From JACPXH01 sp964409225 (lineage in GTDB: Bacteria; Patescibacteriota; Minisyncoccia; JACPXH01): a stretch of 20,341 nucleotides of DNA. Shown in pieces: positions 1 through 5,622 of the stretch. Location: contig CAYPCM010000015.1 in NCBI GenBank assembly GCA_964409225.1, positions 1-20,341 on the forward strand. Reading direction: 5' to 3'. Below the pieces are notes generated by a model, which made no database searches, was not told where the DNA came from, and saw nothing but the letters and a program-made list of their open reading frames with translations. A program made the translations under genes and the position numbers. Numbering within the stretch: the first letter of the stretch is position 1; each line of letters begins with the position of its first letter.

Positions 1-62
1 ACTTGCATTGCTTATCCACGCCGCCAGCGTTCATCCTGAGCTAGGATCAAACTCTCAAAAGA
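1..62 (-). rRNA. rrs: 16S ribosomal RNA, 5' end only
   Basis: The reverse complement holds the conserved 16S start: AGAGTTTGATCCTAGCTCAG at 36-55, then GATGAACGCTGGCGGCGTG. The gene runs leftward off the window. The 5' boundary near 62 is placed by matching the conserved block to E. coli position 8. The text after it (GTGGATAAGCAATGCAAGT) resembles Parcubacteria-type 16S rather than the common GTGCCTAATACATGCAAGT. E. coli position 21 is A instead of G, a mismatch to the common 27F primer. Identity is certain; taxonomic placement from 62 nt is an inference. Confidence 0.95.
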
Positions 63-98
63 TGTCCGGCCATCGCGCCAAGCGCGCTGCCGAACATC
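61..98 (-). other. Hairpin directly abutting the 16S 5' end
   Basis: GATGTCCGGC (61-70) pairs with GCCGAACATC (89-98). The single non-Watson-Crick position is a U-G wobble only when read on the minus strand, which matches the direction of rRNA transcription. The 3' foot of the stem is followed by TTTTGAGAGTTTGATC, so the fold ends exactly at the predicted mature 16S 5' end. It could be a processing hairpin; a stem followed by four U also superficially resembles a terminator. The role is inferred. Confidence 0.5.
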
Positions 99-377
99 CA
101 TAGATCGGGACAACGAGGAATAACTGGATTTTCTTACCTATTCAGTTTTCAAGGGACACCGGCTGCATTCGTCATTGCGAGCACAGCGAAGCAATCTCAA
201 TTGTCCGCGTCAGTCAGCGTCTCGGAAAATACAACCGCGAAGAAGTCCATCTTCGAGAATCACCTACTATTCACTTGTGGATCTCGGCTAGACGCCTTCG
301 CGGTCGTACGGTGCCCGAGCGCCGATGCACTTTGGGGCCAAGGTTGTCCGAGATAATCTACATAAGCAATCTCTCCA
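63..377 (-). other. rRNA operon leader (no protein gene)
   Basis: This stretch has no credible coding frame. It lies between the predicted rRNA start site (about 377) and the 16S 5' end. Near 130-155 the minus strand reads CCTTGAAAACTGAATAGG, which resembles the TTTGAAAACTGAA-type elements known near rRNA genes in Firmicutes and probably relates to antitermination or processing. A dispersed GTCATTGCGAGC repeat sits inside the leader (170-202) and a hairpin closes it (61-98). Leader status follows from the promoter call; no transcript data are available. Confidence 0.55.
170..202. repeat. Dispersed GTCATTGCGAGC-type repeat
   Basis: The plus strand reads GTCATTGCGAGCACAGCGAAG followed by CAATCTC. 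This closely matches a short repeat (GTCATTGCGAGC...GAAGCAATCTC) that is scattered through many unrelated bacterial genomes. It has no coding potential here and is embedded in the rRNA leader, so it would be co-transcribed with 16S. Recognition is by motif memory; only one copy is visible in this window. Confidence 0.6.
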
Positions 378-383
378 CGCTCC

Positions 384-411
384 ATTGTAGCCGCCGCAGC
401 AAACGTGTCAA
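384..411 (-). promoter_or_regulatory. Strong promoter of the rRNA operon
   Basis: On the minus strand a perfect TTGACA (406-411) is followed by a 16-nt spacer and TACAAT (384-389, 5 of 6 to consensus). It points toward the 16S gene, with a start site expected near 377. The TGA inside TTGACA is also the stop codon of trmD (408-410), so the promoter overlaps the 3' end of the upstream gene. This is the best sigma70-type promoter in the window, as expected for rRNA. Confidence 0.75.
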
Positions 412-1058
412 GCCCTTCTCATGCGCCGAGAACGCCACGCTGCAATGGCGGCGTGGTCTCCCGACAACAACACCTTCGGCACGCGGAGTTTCTTCTTACC
501 GACGGTGAAAACCTCGGGCCTCGTGTACACTGGATACGATCCCTTGATTTCTTCAAGGGATTCGTATGTGCCGAGAACGCCAGGGATATGGCGACTCACC
601 GCTTCGACTATGACCATTGCCGGCAGCTCGCCGCCCGCGAGTACGTACGGACCGATAGAGACCTCCTCGGCCTTGAGGATCGCCTTGACGCGCTCGTCTA
701 CGCCCTCATACCGGCCGCAGATGATGATGAGCTGTCCGCATTTCTTCGCCCACCCACGCGCCATTGCCTGCGTGAACTGCTTCCCGCGCGCCGACGTCAA
801 CACAATTTTTGATTTTTGATTTTTGATTTTTGATTTGGTAAATTGAACCGCTTTGGCGACCGGTTCAATTTGCATCACCATGCCCGGCCCGCCGCCATAG
901 GGCCGATCGTCCACTGTCTTATGTTTGTCGGTCGTATAGCCGCGGAGATTATGAATACGGATATCCAAAAGTTTCTTTTCGCGGGCGCGTTTCAAGATTG
1001 ATTCGCTCAAGTACGAATCGAGGATGTGGGGGAAAATTGTAACGATGTCGAAACGCAT
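408..1058 (-). CDS. trmD: tRNA (guanine-N1-)-methyltransferase TrmD
   Basis: TrmD transfers a methyl group from S-adenosylmethionine to G37 of tRNAs, preventing frameshifts. The 216-aa protein has the SPOUT-family signatures FPH, TVDDRPYGGGPGM (residues 48-60), ICGRYEGVDER (113-123), GGELPAM (142-148), SRHIPGVLG (155-163) and YTRPE. ATG at 1058 is preferred over an in-frame TTG at 1067 because translation then begins MRFDIVTIFP, as in the family; no SD is visible. The C-terminal extension of E. coli TrmD (255 aa) is missing. Two oddities: residues 74-84 are encoded by a heptamer repeat, and E. coli Asp169 (general base) aligns by eye with Ile171 in a shortened loop, while Arg154 is kept as Arg156. 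It ends directly upstream of the rRNA promoter. Confidence 0.95.
   Translation of the reverse strand: MRFDIVTIFPHILDSYLSESILKRAREKKLLDIRIHNLRGYTTDKHKTVDDRPYGGGPGMVMQIEPVAKAVQFTKSKIKNQKSKIVLTSARGKQFTQAMARGWAKKCGQLIIICGRYEGVDERVKAILKAEEVSIGPYVLAGGELPAMVIVEAVSRHIPGVLGTYESLEEIKGSYPVYTRPEVFTVGKKKLRVPKVLLSGDHAAIAAWRSRRMRRA
806..833. repeat. Four perfect 7-bp tandem repeats inside trmD
   Basis: TTTTTGA is repeated four times without error on the plus strand (TCAAAAA on the coding strand). Because 7 is not a multiple of 3 the repeat is read in all three frames, and it still stays open, giving the stretch KSKIKNQKSKI of TrmD. The unit resembles the TCAAAA-rich arms of the intergenic repeats in this window. 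It falls at the variable, solvent-side segment aligned with AAKAAAGEGAK of E. coli TrmD, so total length is almost unchanged. Confidence 0.9.
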
Positions 1059-1060
1059 AC

Positions 1061-1089
1061 TTGACAAAACTCAATAGGTTTTATTTACT
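1061..1089 (+). promoter_or_regulatory. Promoter for the small membrane-protein pair
   Basis: A perfect TTGACA at 1061-1066 is followed after 17 nt by TTTACT (1084-1089, 4 of 6 to consensus) and points to the gene starting at 1115. It begins three bases upstream of the trmD start codon on the other strand, so the two genes are divergent with almost no shared spacer. Confidence 0.5.
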
Positions 1090-1114
1090 GGAAGTCAGAG
1101 AGGAGGGATGGAAA

Positions 1115-1336
1115 ATGCGAATCCCAAGTTCGTGGAGAGAACGGCTCTTTCTCAACCTCGTCGTCCTCACGTTGATGGCAGTCGTCGCCGCTCTCGTGTT
1201 GGTTGTGTCCTGGCTCGCCAGTATCGGTGTTCCCGCTCCTCTCCCCCACGTACTACTCGCGGCAGGCGCAGTGGGGATTCTCCGCCTTCTCTTCGTACCA
1301 GCCGTCGTGGCCAAGTTCCGCATATGGGCAAGCTAA
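1115..1336 (+). CDS. Small two-helix membrane protein, function unknown
   Basis: This 73-aa protein is not recognised. The start at 1115 is set by a perfect AGGAGG (1101-1106) eight bases upstream; an in-frame ATG at 1061 lacks such a site. It begins MRIPSSWRERLFLN, a short basic N-terminus, followed by two hydrophobic segments at about residues 12-36 and 42-62, and a short basic tail. It is the first gene of a two-gene unit with the ORF at 1352 (15-nt gap) and has its own promoter. The pair lies on the opposite strand between khpA and trmD, genes that are usually close together in bacteria, so it looks like an insertion into a conserved neighbourhood. SD strength matches the other accessory genes of this window. 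Confidence 0.75.
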   Translation: MRIPSSWRERLFLNLVVLTLMAVVAALVLVVSWLASIGVPAPLPHVLLAAGAVGILRLLFVPAVVAKFRIWAS

Positions 1337-1351
1337 CGAAAGGAGGAACGC

Positions 1352-1657
1352 ATGGATATGATGGTCTTCGGTCTCCAGGTCTCGGTACCTTGGTGGGGGT
1401 TGATCGCGGAGGCCATCCTGATCGTCTTGTCTGTACTCTGTGTACGGACGGCCCGGAACCAAGCCACTGCTTCCGCGTTCAGGATGCTCGGCGTAGTCTT
1501 CGGACTCGCCACGGGCATGATAGCGGTGAATGCGCCATTCCTTGTTATTCCCGACGGAGGGGTGATTGCTCCAATCGTCGTTGGGATAACGGCCTTGGGA
1601 GGCGCGTGGGTTGGCATCCGGGCCATCGCACACCTCTCCCGGCTTCCCTCTCCCTGA
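1352..1657 (+). CDS. Small multi-pass membrane protein, function unknown
   Basis: The 101-aa product begins MDMMVFGLQVSVPWWGLI and is not recognised. Its start is supported by AAGGAGG (1340-1346) five bases upstream. Hydrophobic segments lie at about residues 14-32, 45-66 and 69-92, separated by a short basic loop (RTARNQ), so three transmembrane helices are likely. It follows the 1115 gene in the same direction and is followed by two hairpins (1666-1690 and 1759-1811), the second of which looks like the operon terminator. The tight pairing suggests the two small membrane proteins act together, but no function can be assigned. Confidence 0.75.
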   Translation: MDMMVFGLQVSVPWWGLIAEAILIVLSVLCVRTARNQATASAFRMLGVVFGLATGMIAVNAPFLVIPDGGVIAPIVVGITALGGAWVGIRAIAHLSRLPSP

Positions 1658-1665
1658 TTATACCC

Positions 1666-1690
1666 GCGCCGCAACCGCAAGTTGCGGCGC
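1666..1690 (+). terminator. GC-rich hairpin after the membrane-protein pair
   Basis: GCGCCGCAAC (1666-1675) and GTTGCGGCGC (1681-1690) form a perfect 10-bp stem with a 5-nt loop, nine bases after the stop codon of the 1352 gene. Only a weak T-run (ACTTTTG) follows, so it may be a weak terminator or an mRNA 3' stabiliser. Confidence 0.5.
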
Positions 1691-1758
1691 GAAACTTTTG
1701 CTGCAACTCCCAACCATTCTAATACATTAGAATTGGAATCGCTGTCAGCCGGAACGCG

Positions 1759-1814
1759 AACCGCGCCACACGATCTCTCGACAAACTCGAGATAAACCGT
1801 GTGGCGCGGTTTTT
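1759..1814 (+). terminator. Intrinsic terminator, 13-bp perfect stem
   Basis: AACCGCGCCACAC (1759-1771) pairs perfectly with GTGTGGCGCGGTT (1799-1811) and is followed by further T residues, then G. Inside the loop a second short stem is possible (ATCT-CGA with TCGAGAT, with a bulge). Orientation and T-run fit termination of the plus-strand membrane-protein operon. Confidence 0.7.
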
Positions 1815-1841
1815 GATTTCCTCGAAAGACTGCCAAAACCG

Positions 1842-1909
1842 TTATTGTTCGAGCCTGTCGAGAACCGTCCGTCCAATCAGAACGCTTCTCGACTCCGCTC
1901 GAAGAATAA
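1842..1909. repeat. Palindromic TTCGAGC-type repeat
   Basis: Two arms, 1842-1864 (TTATTGTTCGAGCCTGTCGAG plus AA) and 1886-1909, are near reverse complements (TTATT.TTCGAGC...GTCGAGAA) around a 21-nt loop. The same words recur in the repeats at 4420-4539 and 9702-9820. It lies between convergent transcription units, just downstream of khpA, where it could also serve as a transcript end. Confidence 0.75.
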
Positions 1910-1938
1910 CGAGAAATGAGCAGGAGGACGTTTTCCTT

Positions 1939-2313
1939 CTACAATCGCAAGTCGTCCACCGCCTCGTCGAAGTTGCGCGGGGCCTCGTCGGCGCGGCTTG
2001 CACCTTCCTCGCCGCGACCCGTGGGGGCACCCGGCTCACGCATCATGCGCCCGCCTTCTGGCTCTTCAATCTTAAGATTCACGCGGGCGTTATGCTTTGC
2101 GCCGACAATCCGCAAAAGTGTGCGCAGCGACCGTGCCGTGGAACCCTGCCGGCCTATAAGCTGACCCATGTCTTCACGATGAACCTTAAGCGTGATAAGC
2201 ACGCCTAATTCATCTACCTTCCGGTCAACCTCGACCGCTTCCGGGTGGTCAACGATGGCCTTAACCACGTACTCGACGAACGAATGATCAGGGTGTTCTG
2301 AGGTTTTCGCCAT
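1939..2313 (-). CDS. khpA: KH-domain RNA-binding protein KhpA
   Basis: A 124-aa single-KH-domain protein of the KhpA (YlqC) family, a small RNA-binding protein that usually accompanies rpsP and the trmD cluster and is thought to act on mRNA or ribosomes. ATG at 2313 gives MAKTSEHPDHSFVEYVVKAI; a TTG four codons earlier is less likely. The KH GXXG loop is visible as GQLIGRQGSTARSLRTLL. The C-terminal 35 residues are acidic and glycine-rich (GAPTGRGEEGASRADEAP), longer than the usual ~76-80-aa family member and probably disordered. No SD is visible. It lies downstream of rpsP on the same strand after a 188-nt gap; rimM, which often follows, is absent here. Confidence 0.88.
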   Translation of the reverse strand: MAKTSEHPDHSFVEYVVKAIVDHPEAVEVDRKVDELGVLITLKVHREDMGQLIGRQGSTARSLRTLLRIVGAKHNARVNLKIEEPEGGRMMREPGAPTGRGEEGASRADEAPRNFDEAVDDLRL

Positions 2314-2501
2314 ACTGAAAAACAAACAGTACGCTCACTATTTCAGACATTCGTCCCAGCCGACCTTTCTGATCGCTTTCCACCTGGCAGATCAGGCCTG
2401 GAAAACAGGCGTAACTGGTATATCCCCATCATAAGAAATGCGACCCGCCGCGTCAAACTGAACACGATCACGCGCCCTGCCCCGAAAGAGCACTCAAGGG
2501 A
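2314..2501. other. Intergenic gap between rpsP and khpA
   Basis: No coding frame of note. A possible hairpin is formed by TTTCCACCTG and CAGGCCTGGAAA at about 2376-2404 (the arms pair except for a small bulge), which could be a processing or attenuation site between rpsP and khpA. Nothing else is recognisable. Confidence 0.35.
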
Positions 2502-2852
2502 TCATTCTGCTGTTATTGCTGCCGCCTCCTCCAACGGTGTTGCTGGCGTCGATTCGGCAAGAGCGGCTGGTGCGGCACTGAGCTTGTACCGCGACGATTT
2601 GACCGCACGCTTTGCGCCCTCAACGACTTTCTCGCGGACCAGCATATTCCACACGGTCTCCGAACAGGTCGTTCCGTGCGCAAGATGCTCCTTAATCCTA
2701 TCGGCCTTGAGCGTTGCTTGTTTGGTCTTTGGATCGTATGAACCCACCACTTCCAAAAACTTGCCCTTTGGCGGGTTTTTGGAATCAGTCACCACCACCC
2801 GGAAGTGGGGGGTGTTCTTGCGGCCAACGCGCTGGAGACGAATCGTTAGCAT
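2502..2852 (-). CDS. rpsP: 30S ribosomal protein bS16
   Basis: bS16 is a primary-binding protein of the 30S subunit. The 116-aa product begins MLTIRLQRVGRKNTPHFRVV and continues with the family pattern DSKNPPKGKFLEVVGSYDP. The frame stays open to 2921, but the upstream codons do not resemble S16 and ATG at 2852 gives the canonical N-terminus. A C-terminal Ala/Thr/Glu-rich tail of about 20 residues extends beyond the conserved core. No SD is seen. It heads the rpsP-khpA-trmD block and follows rnc after a repeat-filled gap. Confidence 0.95.
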   Translation of the reverse strand: MLTIRLQRVGRKNTPHFRVVVTDSKNPPKGKFLEVVGSYDPKTKQATLKADRIKEHLAHGTTCSETVWNMLVREKVVEGAKRAVKSSRYKLSAAPAALAESTPATPLEEAAAITAE

Positions 2853-2908
2853 AGCAACTGTGTCGATGGTACAGAAACTCTTGGAAGAAATCAAATCTCT
2901 ACCCAAAA

Positions 2909-3018
2909 ACCCAAATGACAAGATCCAAAGTTCAAATCAAGCTCAAAATCCAAATGTCAAAAACGGCTTTGAACTTTGGTTTAGGATTTGATTTGTCATT
3001 TGAGCTTTGAAATTTGGC
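2909..3018. repeat. CAAATG-type palindromic intergenic repeat
   Basis: The gap between rnc and rpsP is filled by CCAAATGACAAGATCCAAAG-like text on the left and its inverted counterpart on the right (GATTTGTCATTTGAGCTTTG, then AAATTTGGCATT). The arms are short words of the type AAATGTCAAAATCC, repeated with variations. The same arm sequences bound the elements at 3744-3867, 4390-4565 and 9674-9838. No ORF is present; it is probably a non-autonomous, MITE- or REP-like family. Confidence 0.75.
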
Positions 3019-3040
3019 ATTCCGATGCCGGGCATCGATC

Positions 3041-3730
3041 CTACCATCCTTTCGCCTCTAACCCTGCTCTCGCCGCCGCTTCTTCCCCGGCTTGCTTCGA
3101 TGGTCCGTCGCCTTTAGCCACGAGTTCTTTGCCGATAAATACGCCCACCACAAAATGCTTCTCGTGGTCCGGCCCCCATTCATCGAGCACCTCGTAAGTC
3201 GGGGTAATGCCCATCCGATCTTGGGCCACCTCCTGAAAACGACTCTTGGGGTCCTTGTAAAGCTTCTTTTCAACGATGTGCGGCAAATGGGGCAGCAACA
3301 CGCGCTCAATAAAACTGCCGGCAGCCGCATAGCCCCGATCGAGATAAATTGCGCCGACCACCGCTTCAAACGCGTTTGCCAGAATATACTGCCTCGCCCG
3401 GCCTTCGTCCTTGGCCTCGCCGCGCGACAATAGCAAGTGTTCATTAAAGTCCAATCCCCGCGCCACGTCTGAAAGCATGTTGGCGTTCACGAGTGCGGCC
3501 CGCAAATTTGTCAGTTCCCCTTCGGGCTTGTCCGGGTACTTTGCATAGAGCGCCTCGGTCACCACAAGCTCAAGCACCGCATCGCCTAAAAACTCAAGTC
3601 GTTCGTTTTGGTCCAGCCGGAAGCCCGGGTTTTCGTTCAAATAGGAACGATGAACCAGGGCCTGCTGGAGAAGGTCCTTGTCCAAAAATACTACGCCAAG
3701 TTTGGATTCGAGTTTTTCGAGAAGAGACAC
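3041..3730 (-). CDS. rnc: Ribonuclease III
   Basis: RNase III cleaves double-stranded RNA and matures rRNA precursors and some mRNAs. The 229-aa protein has the signature NERLEFLGDAVL (residues 42-53) with the acidic catalytic residues, the second metal-binding segment NAFEAVVGAIYLD (119-131), and a C-terminal double-stranded RNA-binding domain (about 159-227, ending GEEAAARAGLEAKGW). Length is normal (E. coli 226 aa). The start is GTG at 3730, giving MSLLEKLESKLG, with no SD. It sits between nusB and rpsP on the same strand and both flanking gaps hold CAAATG-type repeats. Confidence 0.96.
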   Translation of the reverse strand: MSLLEKLESKLGVVFLDKDLLQQALVHRSYLNENPGFRLDQNERLEFLGDAVLELVVTEALYAKYPDKPEGELTNLRAALVNANMLSDVARGLDFNEHLLLSRGEAKDEGRARQYILANAFEAVVGAIYLDRGYAAAGSFIERVLLPHLPHIVEKKLYKDPKSRFQEVAQDRMGITPTYEVLDEWGPDHEKHFVVGVFIGKELVAKGDGPSKQAGEEAAARAGLEAKGW

Positions 3731-3743
3731 GGACTACACGAAG

Positions 3744-3867
3744 CTCAAATGTCAAAATCCAAATTTCAATCCTTCGACTCGTCGCTAAGCTCCTCGCTCA
3801 GGCAATAACGCTTATACCCCGAGCCTGTCGAGGGGTTGTCATTTGAGCTTTGGCATTTGGATTTACA
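3744..3867. repeat. CAAATG-type repeat with CCCCGAGCCTGTCGAGGGG core
   Basis: Left arm GCTCAAATGTCAAAATCCAAA, right arm TTGTCATTTGAGCTTTGGCA then TTTGGATTT; the arms are inverted copies. The centre contains TTCGACTCGTCGCTAAGCTC and the palindrome CCCCGAGCCTGTCGAGGGG (3818-3836). A closely related palindrome occurs inside gatB at 14438-14456. The element fills the gap between nusB and rnc. Confidence 0.78.
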
Positions 3868-3885
3868 GACGAAGATGAAATTACT

Positions 3886-4386
3886 TCATTGAGCAGTGGA
3901 TTGTGGTTTGGGATTTTCGGAAACTGCGCTCCGTTTCTCTCCGCGTCTCGGCGCGTCCTTATCCGGCTCGCCAATCTCGCGATAGATCGTGCCGAGAACC
4001 CCGTTTACGAACTTCCCTGACGAATCGCCCCCAAAGGTCTTGGCCAGCTCAATTGCTTCATTAATCGCCACCTTGGGCGGCACTTCGGCGCGGTTGCCGT
4101 ACAAAAGTTCGGCAATGCCAAGCCGCAAGATGTTGCGATCAATAATTGTAATCTGCTCAATGGGCCATTCGGGCGCGGTTTTCTCGATTATTTTGTCAAT
4201 GGTGCCCTGGTGCTTGAGAGTGTTTTTAACGAGATCCCACACAAAAGCCGCATCATCCAAACCCGGGGCGAACTCGTGGATATTGCGGTTTACGATCGTT
4301 TCAAGCTTCGCCTCATCTCTGCCTGAAAAATCCCATTCGTAGAGGGATTGCATGGCGATGGAACGGGAGAGATGACGAGAAGCCAT
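3886..4386 (-). CDS. nusB: Transcription antitermination factor NusB
   Basis: NusB binds boxA RNA with NusE (S10) and promotes antitermination on rRNA operons. The 166-aa product starts MASRHLSRSIAMQSLYEWDF at ATG 4386; seven in-frame upstream codons fall in repeat-like sequence and are unlikely to be used. Family hallmarks are the helical core with ITIIDRNILRLGIAELLYG and VAINEAIELAKTFGGDSSGKF VNGVLG near the C-terminal half. About 27 residues of polar tail (PDKDAPRRGEKRSAVSENPK and on) exceed the usual length. No SD. It lies between rpmF and rnc on one strand. Confidence 0.94.
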   Translation of the reverse strand: MASRHLSRSIAMQSLYEWDFSGRDEAKLETIVNRNIHEFAPGLDDAAFVWDLVKNTLKHQGTIDKIIEKTAPEWPIEQITIIDRNILRLGIAELLYGNRAEVPPKVAINEAIELAKTFGGDSSGKFVNGVLGTIYREIGEPDKDAPRRGEKRSAVSENPKPQSTAQ

Positions 4387-4389
4387 AAC

Positions 4390-4565
4390 GGGAATGTCAA
4401 ATGTCAAAATCCAAATGCCAAATTCTCGACGCGCTCGTGAAGGCCATCTCGAGTCGAATCGAGAGACTCGCTTGCTCGAATACTAAAATTATTCTTCGAG
4501 CGGAGTCGCGAGCTTGTCGAGCGACGAGTCGAGAAGTTGAACTTTGAGCTTTGGCATTCGTCATT
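4390..4565. repeat. Composite palindromic repeat, copy A
   Basis: Outer arms are GGGAATGTCAAATGTCAAAA on the left and TTTGAGCTTTGGCATTCGTC on the right. The core (4420-4539) contains an 82-nt stretch (4420-4501) that is identical, in inverted orientation, to 9739-9820; the remaining core (4502-4539) matches 9702-9738 with a few substitutions and one indel. The right arm overlaps the rpmF stop codon (4561-4563). It contains no ORF and occupies the nusB-rpmF gap. Confidence 0.9.
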
Positions 4566-4809
4566 TCGCACTTGCCGGTTCTTTTGCCGCCAGTTCCTTC
4601 TCGCGCACTTTCTTTTCTTTCTTGGACAACCGCTTCAATACATCAACGACCTCCCGACCCTTGTACGTGCCGCAGTATAAACACGCGGTATGCGACAAGC
4701 GCGGCCGGCCGCACTTGGGGCAAGTCGAAAGCTGTTGGGGCGTAAGCCGCAACTGAAACCGTCGCTTGTCGCGGCGGGATTTGGTGTGTTTTTGGGTTGG
4801 GGTACCCAT
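4561..4809 (-). CDS. rpmF: 50S ribosomal protein bL32
   Basis: The 82-aa protein begins MGTPTQKHTKSRRDKRRFQL, the typical bL32 N-terminus, and has four zinc-ligand cysteines: C30, C33, C43 and C46 (CPKC...CLYC). The tail (KKEKKVREKELAAKEPASAK) is a lysine-rich extension. ATG at 4809 is preferred to an in-frame upstream codon because of the family N-terminus. No SD. A weak promoter (TTGCGG, 17 nt, TATCGT, around 4857-4885) may lie upstream. It is the first gene of the rpmF-nusB-rnc run. Confidence 0.95.
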   Translation of the reverse strand: MGTPTQKHTKSRRDKRRFQLRLTPQQLSTCPKCGRPRLSHTACLYCGTYKGREVVDVLKRLSKKEKKVREKELAAKEPASAK

Positions 4810-4932
4810 AACGCCGAAAATCAAAAAATAAAATGCAAAAAAATCGGAACATAATCACGATAGCAGAAAGAACCTTCATCCGCAACAACACCGATTGGAT
4901 ACATCCATCCCTTGGGCTTTAGATGGATAAAC

Positions 4933-4961
4933 TTGACTAATACAGGGTAATCTAGTACAGT
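4933..4961 (+). promoter_or_regulatory. Promoter for the 5035 gene
   Basis: TTGACT (4933-4938) is followed by a 17-nt spacer and TACAGT (4956-4961, 4 of 6). The predicted start, about 4968, leaves a leader of some 67 nt before the ATG at 5035. No competing gene lies in this direction. Confidence 0.5.
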
Positions 4962-5034
4962 TATTCAATCGGACGAAATGGGTCCGAGTACCCTTGAAAC
5001 AAGCCAATCCAACCCGTCATATGGAGGAAATCCA

Positions 5035-5529
5035 ATGGGTAAGAGGCGAACGACCGTCGTTGGCTCCCGCTCCTGGGAAGAACGGCTGGACATCGGTGAG
5101 GTAAGCGTGGACTCGGGCACGCTGGCGATCATCGATCCATCCCACCTACATCTTCCTTCTTTCTGGCAGGACGTCGTCCACCCCATAGATGAATCACATT
5201 TGCCTCCACTCCTGCGTGAAAACCTGCGGTACTGGACTAAGCCAGAGGCGAAGATAATCGCCGAAAGGCAAACGTGGATCGACTACACCGCGGAGCTCAG
5301 GATCGGTGGACGGAGAAAGGCGACCGAACCCGCGCTCGAGGCTATCAAAGAAGCTGCGCGGGCTCTGCGTGACAAAGGAATTGTCTTCGGCACCGGTGGC
5401 GACGCTACCTGGAGACTTACCTTGATCAGCAAGTTCACCGAGACAAAATGGCGAGTCGGTACCAAGGGACGCACCCGAACGGTCACCCAAGCGTGGCCTC
5501 TTCGAATCGAGTTTGGGGAGGTGGGGTAG
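5035..5529 (+). CDS. Unknown protein with a VDSGTLAIIDPSHL motif
   Basis: A 164-aa soluble-looking protein with no signal peptide or membrane helix. The start is fixed by GGAGG (5023-5027) seven bases upstream; an ATG at 4978 in frame has no SD. Residues 25-38 read VDSGTLAIIDPSHL, reminiscent of a V-DSG-L-I-DP pattern I associate with uncharacterised phage and CPR proteins; that association is from memory and not a confirmed family call. The middle is charged and helical (EPALEAIKEAARALRDKG), the C-terminal third looks beta-rich (WRLTLISKFTETKWRVG). It stands alone, with its own promoter and a strong terminator. Function unknown. Confidence 0.75.
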   Translation: MGKRRTTVVGSRSWEERLDIGEVSVDSGTLAIIDPSHLHLPSFWQDVVHPIDESHLPPLLRENLRYWTKPEAKIIAERQTWIDYTAELRIGGRRKATEPALEAIKEAARALRDKGIVFGTGGDATWRLTLISKFTETKWRVGTKGRTRTVTQAWPLRIEFGEVG

Positions 5530-5566
5530 CGCCGATGGCAAACCGGCGCAGAAGACTGCAAGAAGA

Positions 5567-5594
5567 CCCCCAGGCGGGCAAGCCCGCCTGGGGG
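5567..5594. terminator. Bidirectional terminator between 5035 gene and rnhB
   Basis: CCCCCAGGCGGGC (5567-5579) and GCCCGCCTGGGGG (5582-5594) form a perfect 13-bp stem around AA. Both sides are pyrimidine-rich in the outgoing direction (TTCACTCTTCTTTC on plus, TCTTCTTGC on minus). It lies between two convergent genes and probably ends both transcripts. A smaller hairpin (GCGCCG/CGGCGC, 5529-5549) precedes it. Confidence 0.75.
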
Positions 5595-5622
5595 TTCACT
5601 CTTCTTTCGCCCACTTCGCTTT

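Noticed and set aside
62..400. Short frames in the rRNA leader
   Set aside because: No SD, no similarity, and they overlap the rRNA promoter, repeat and hairpin.
1653..1662. TATAAT on the minus strand (1657-1662) as a promoter for trmD
   Set aside because: It lies about 600 nt upstream of trmD, behind two opposite genes, and has no matching -35 box; probably chance.
1108..1722. 204-codon frame starting at ATG 1108
   Set aside because: The AGGAGG is only two bases from that ATG, the product is Arg/Ser-rich without pattern, and it would overrun both small membrane-protein genes and the first hairpin.
2909..4565. A CRISPR array in the repeat-rich gaps
   Set aside because: The repeats are palindromic, variable in length, separated by whole genes and lack regular spacers; no cas genes are present.
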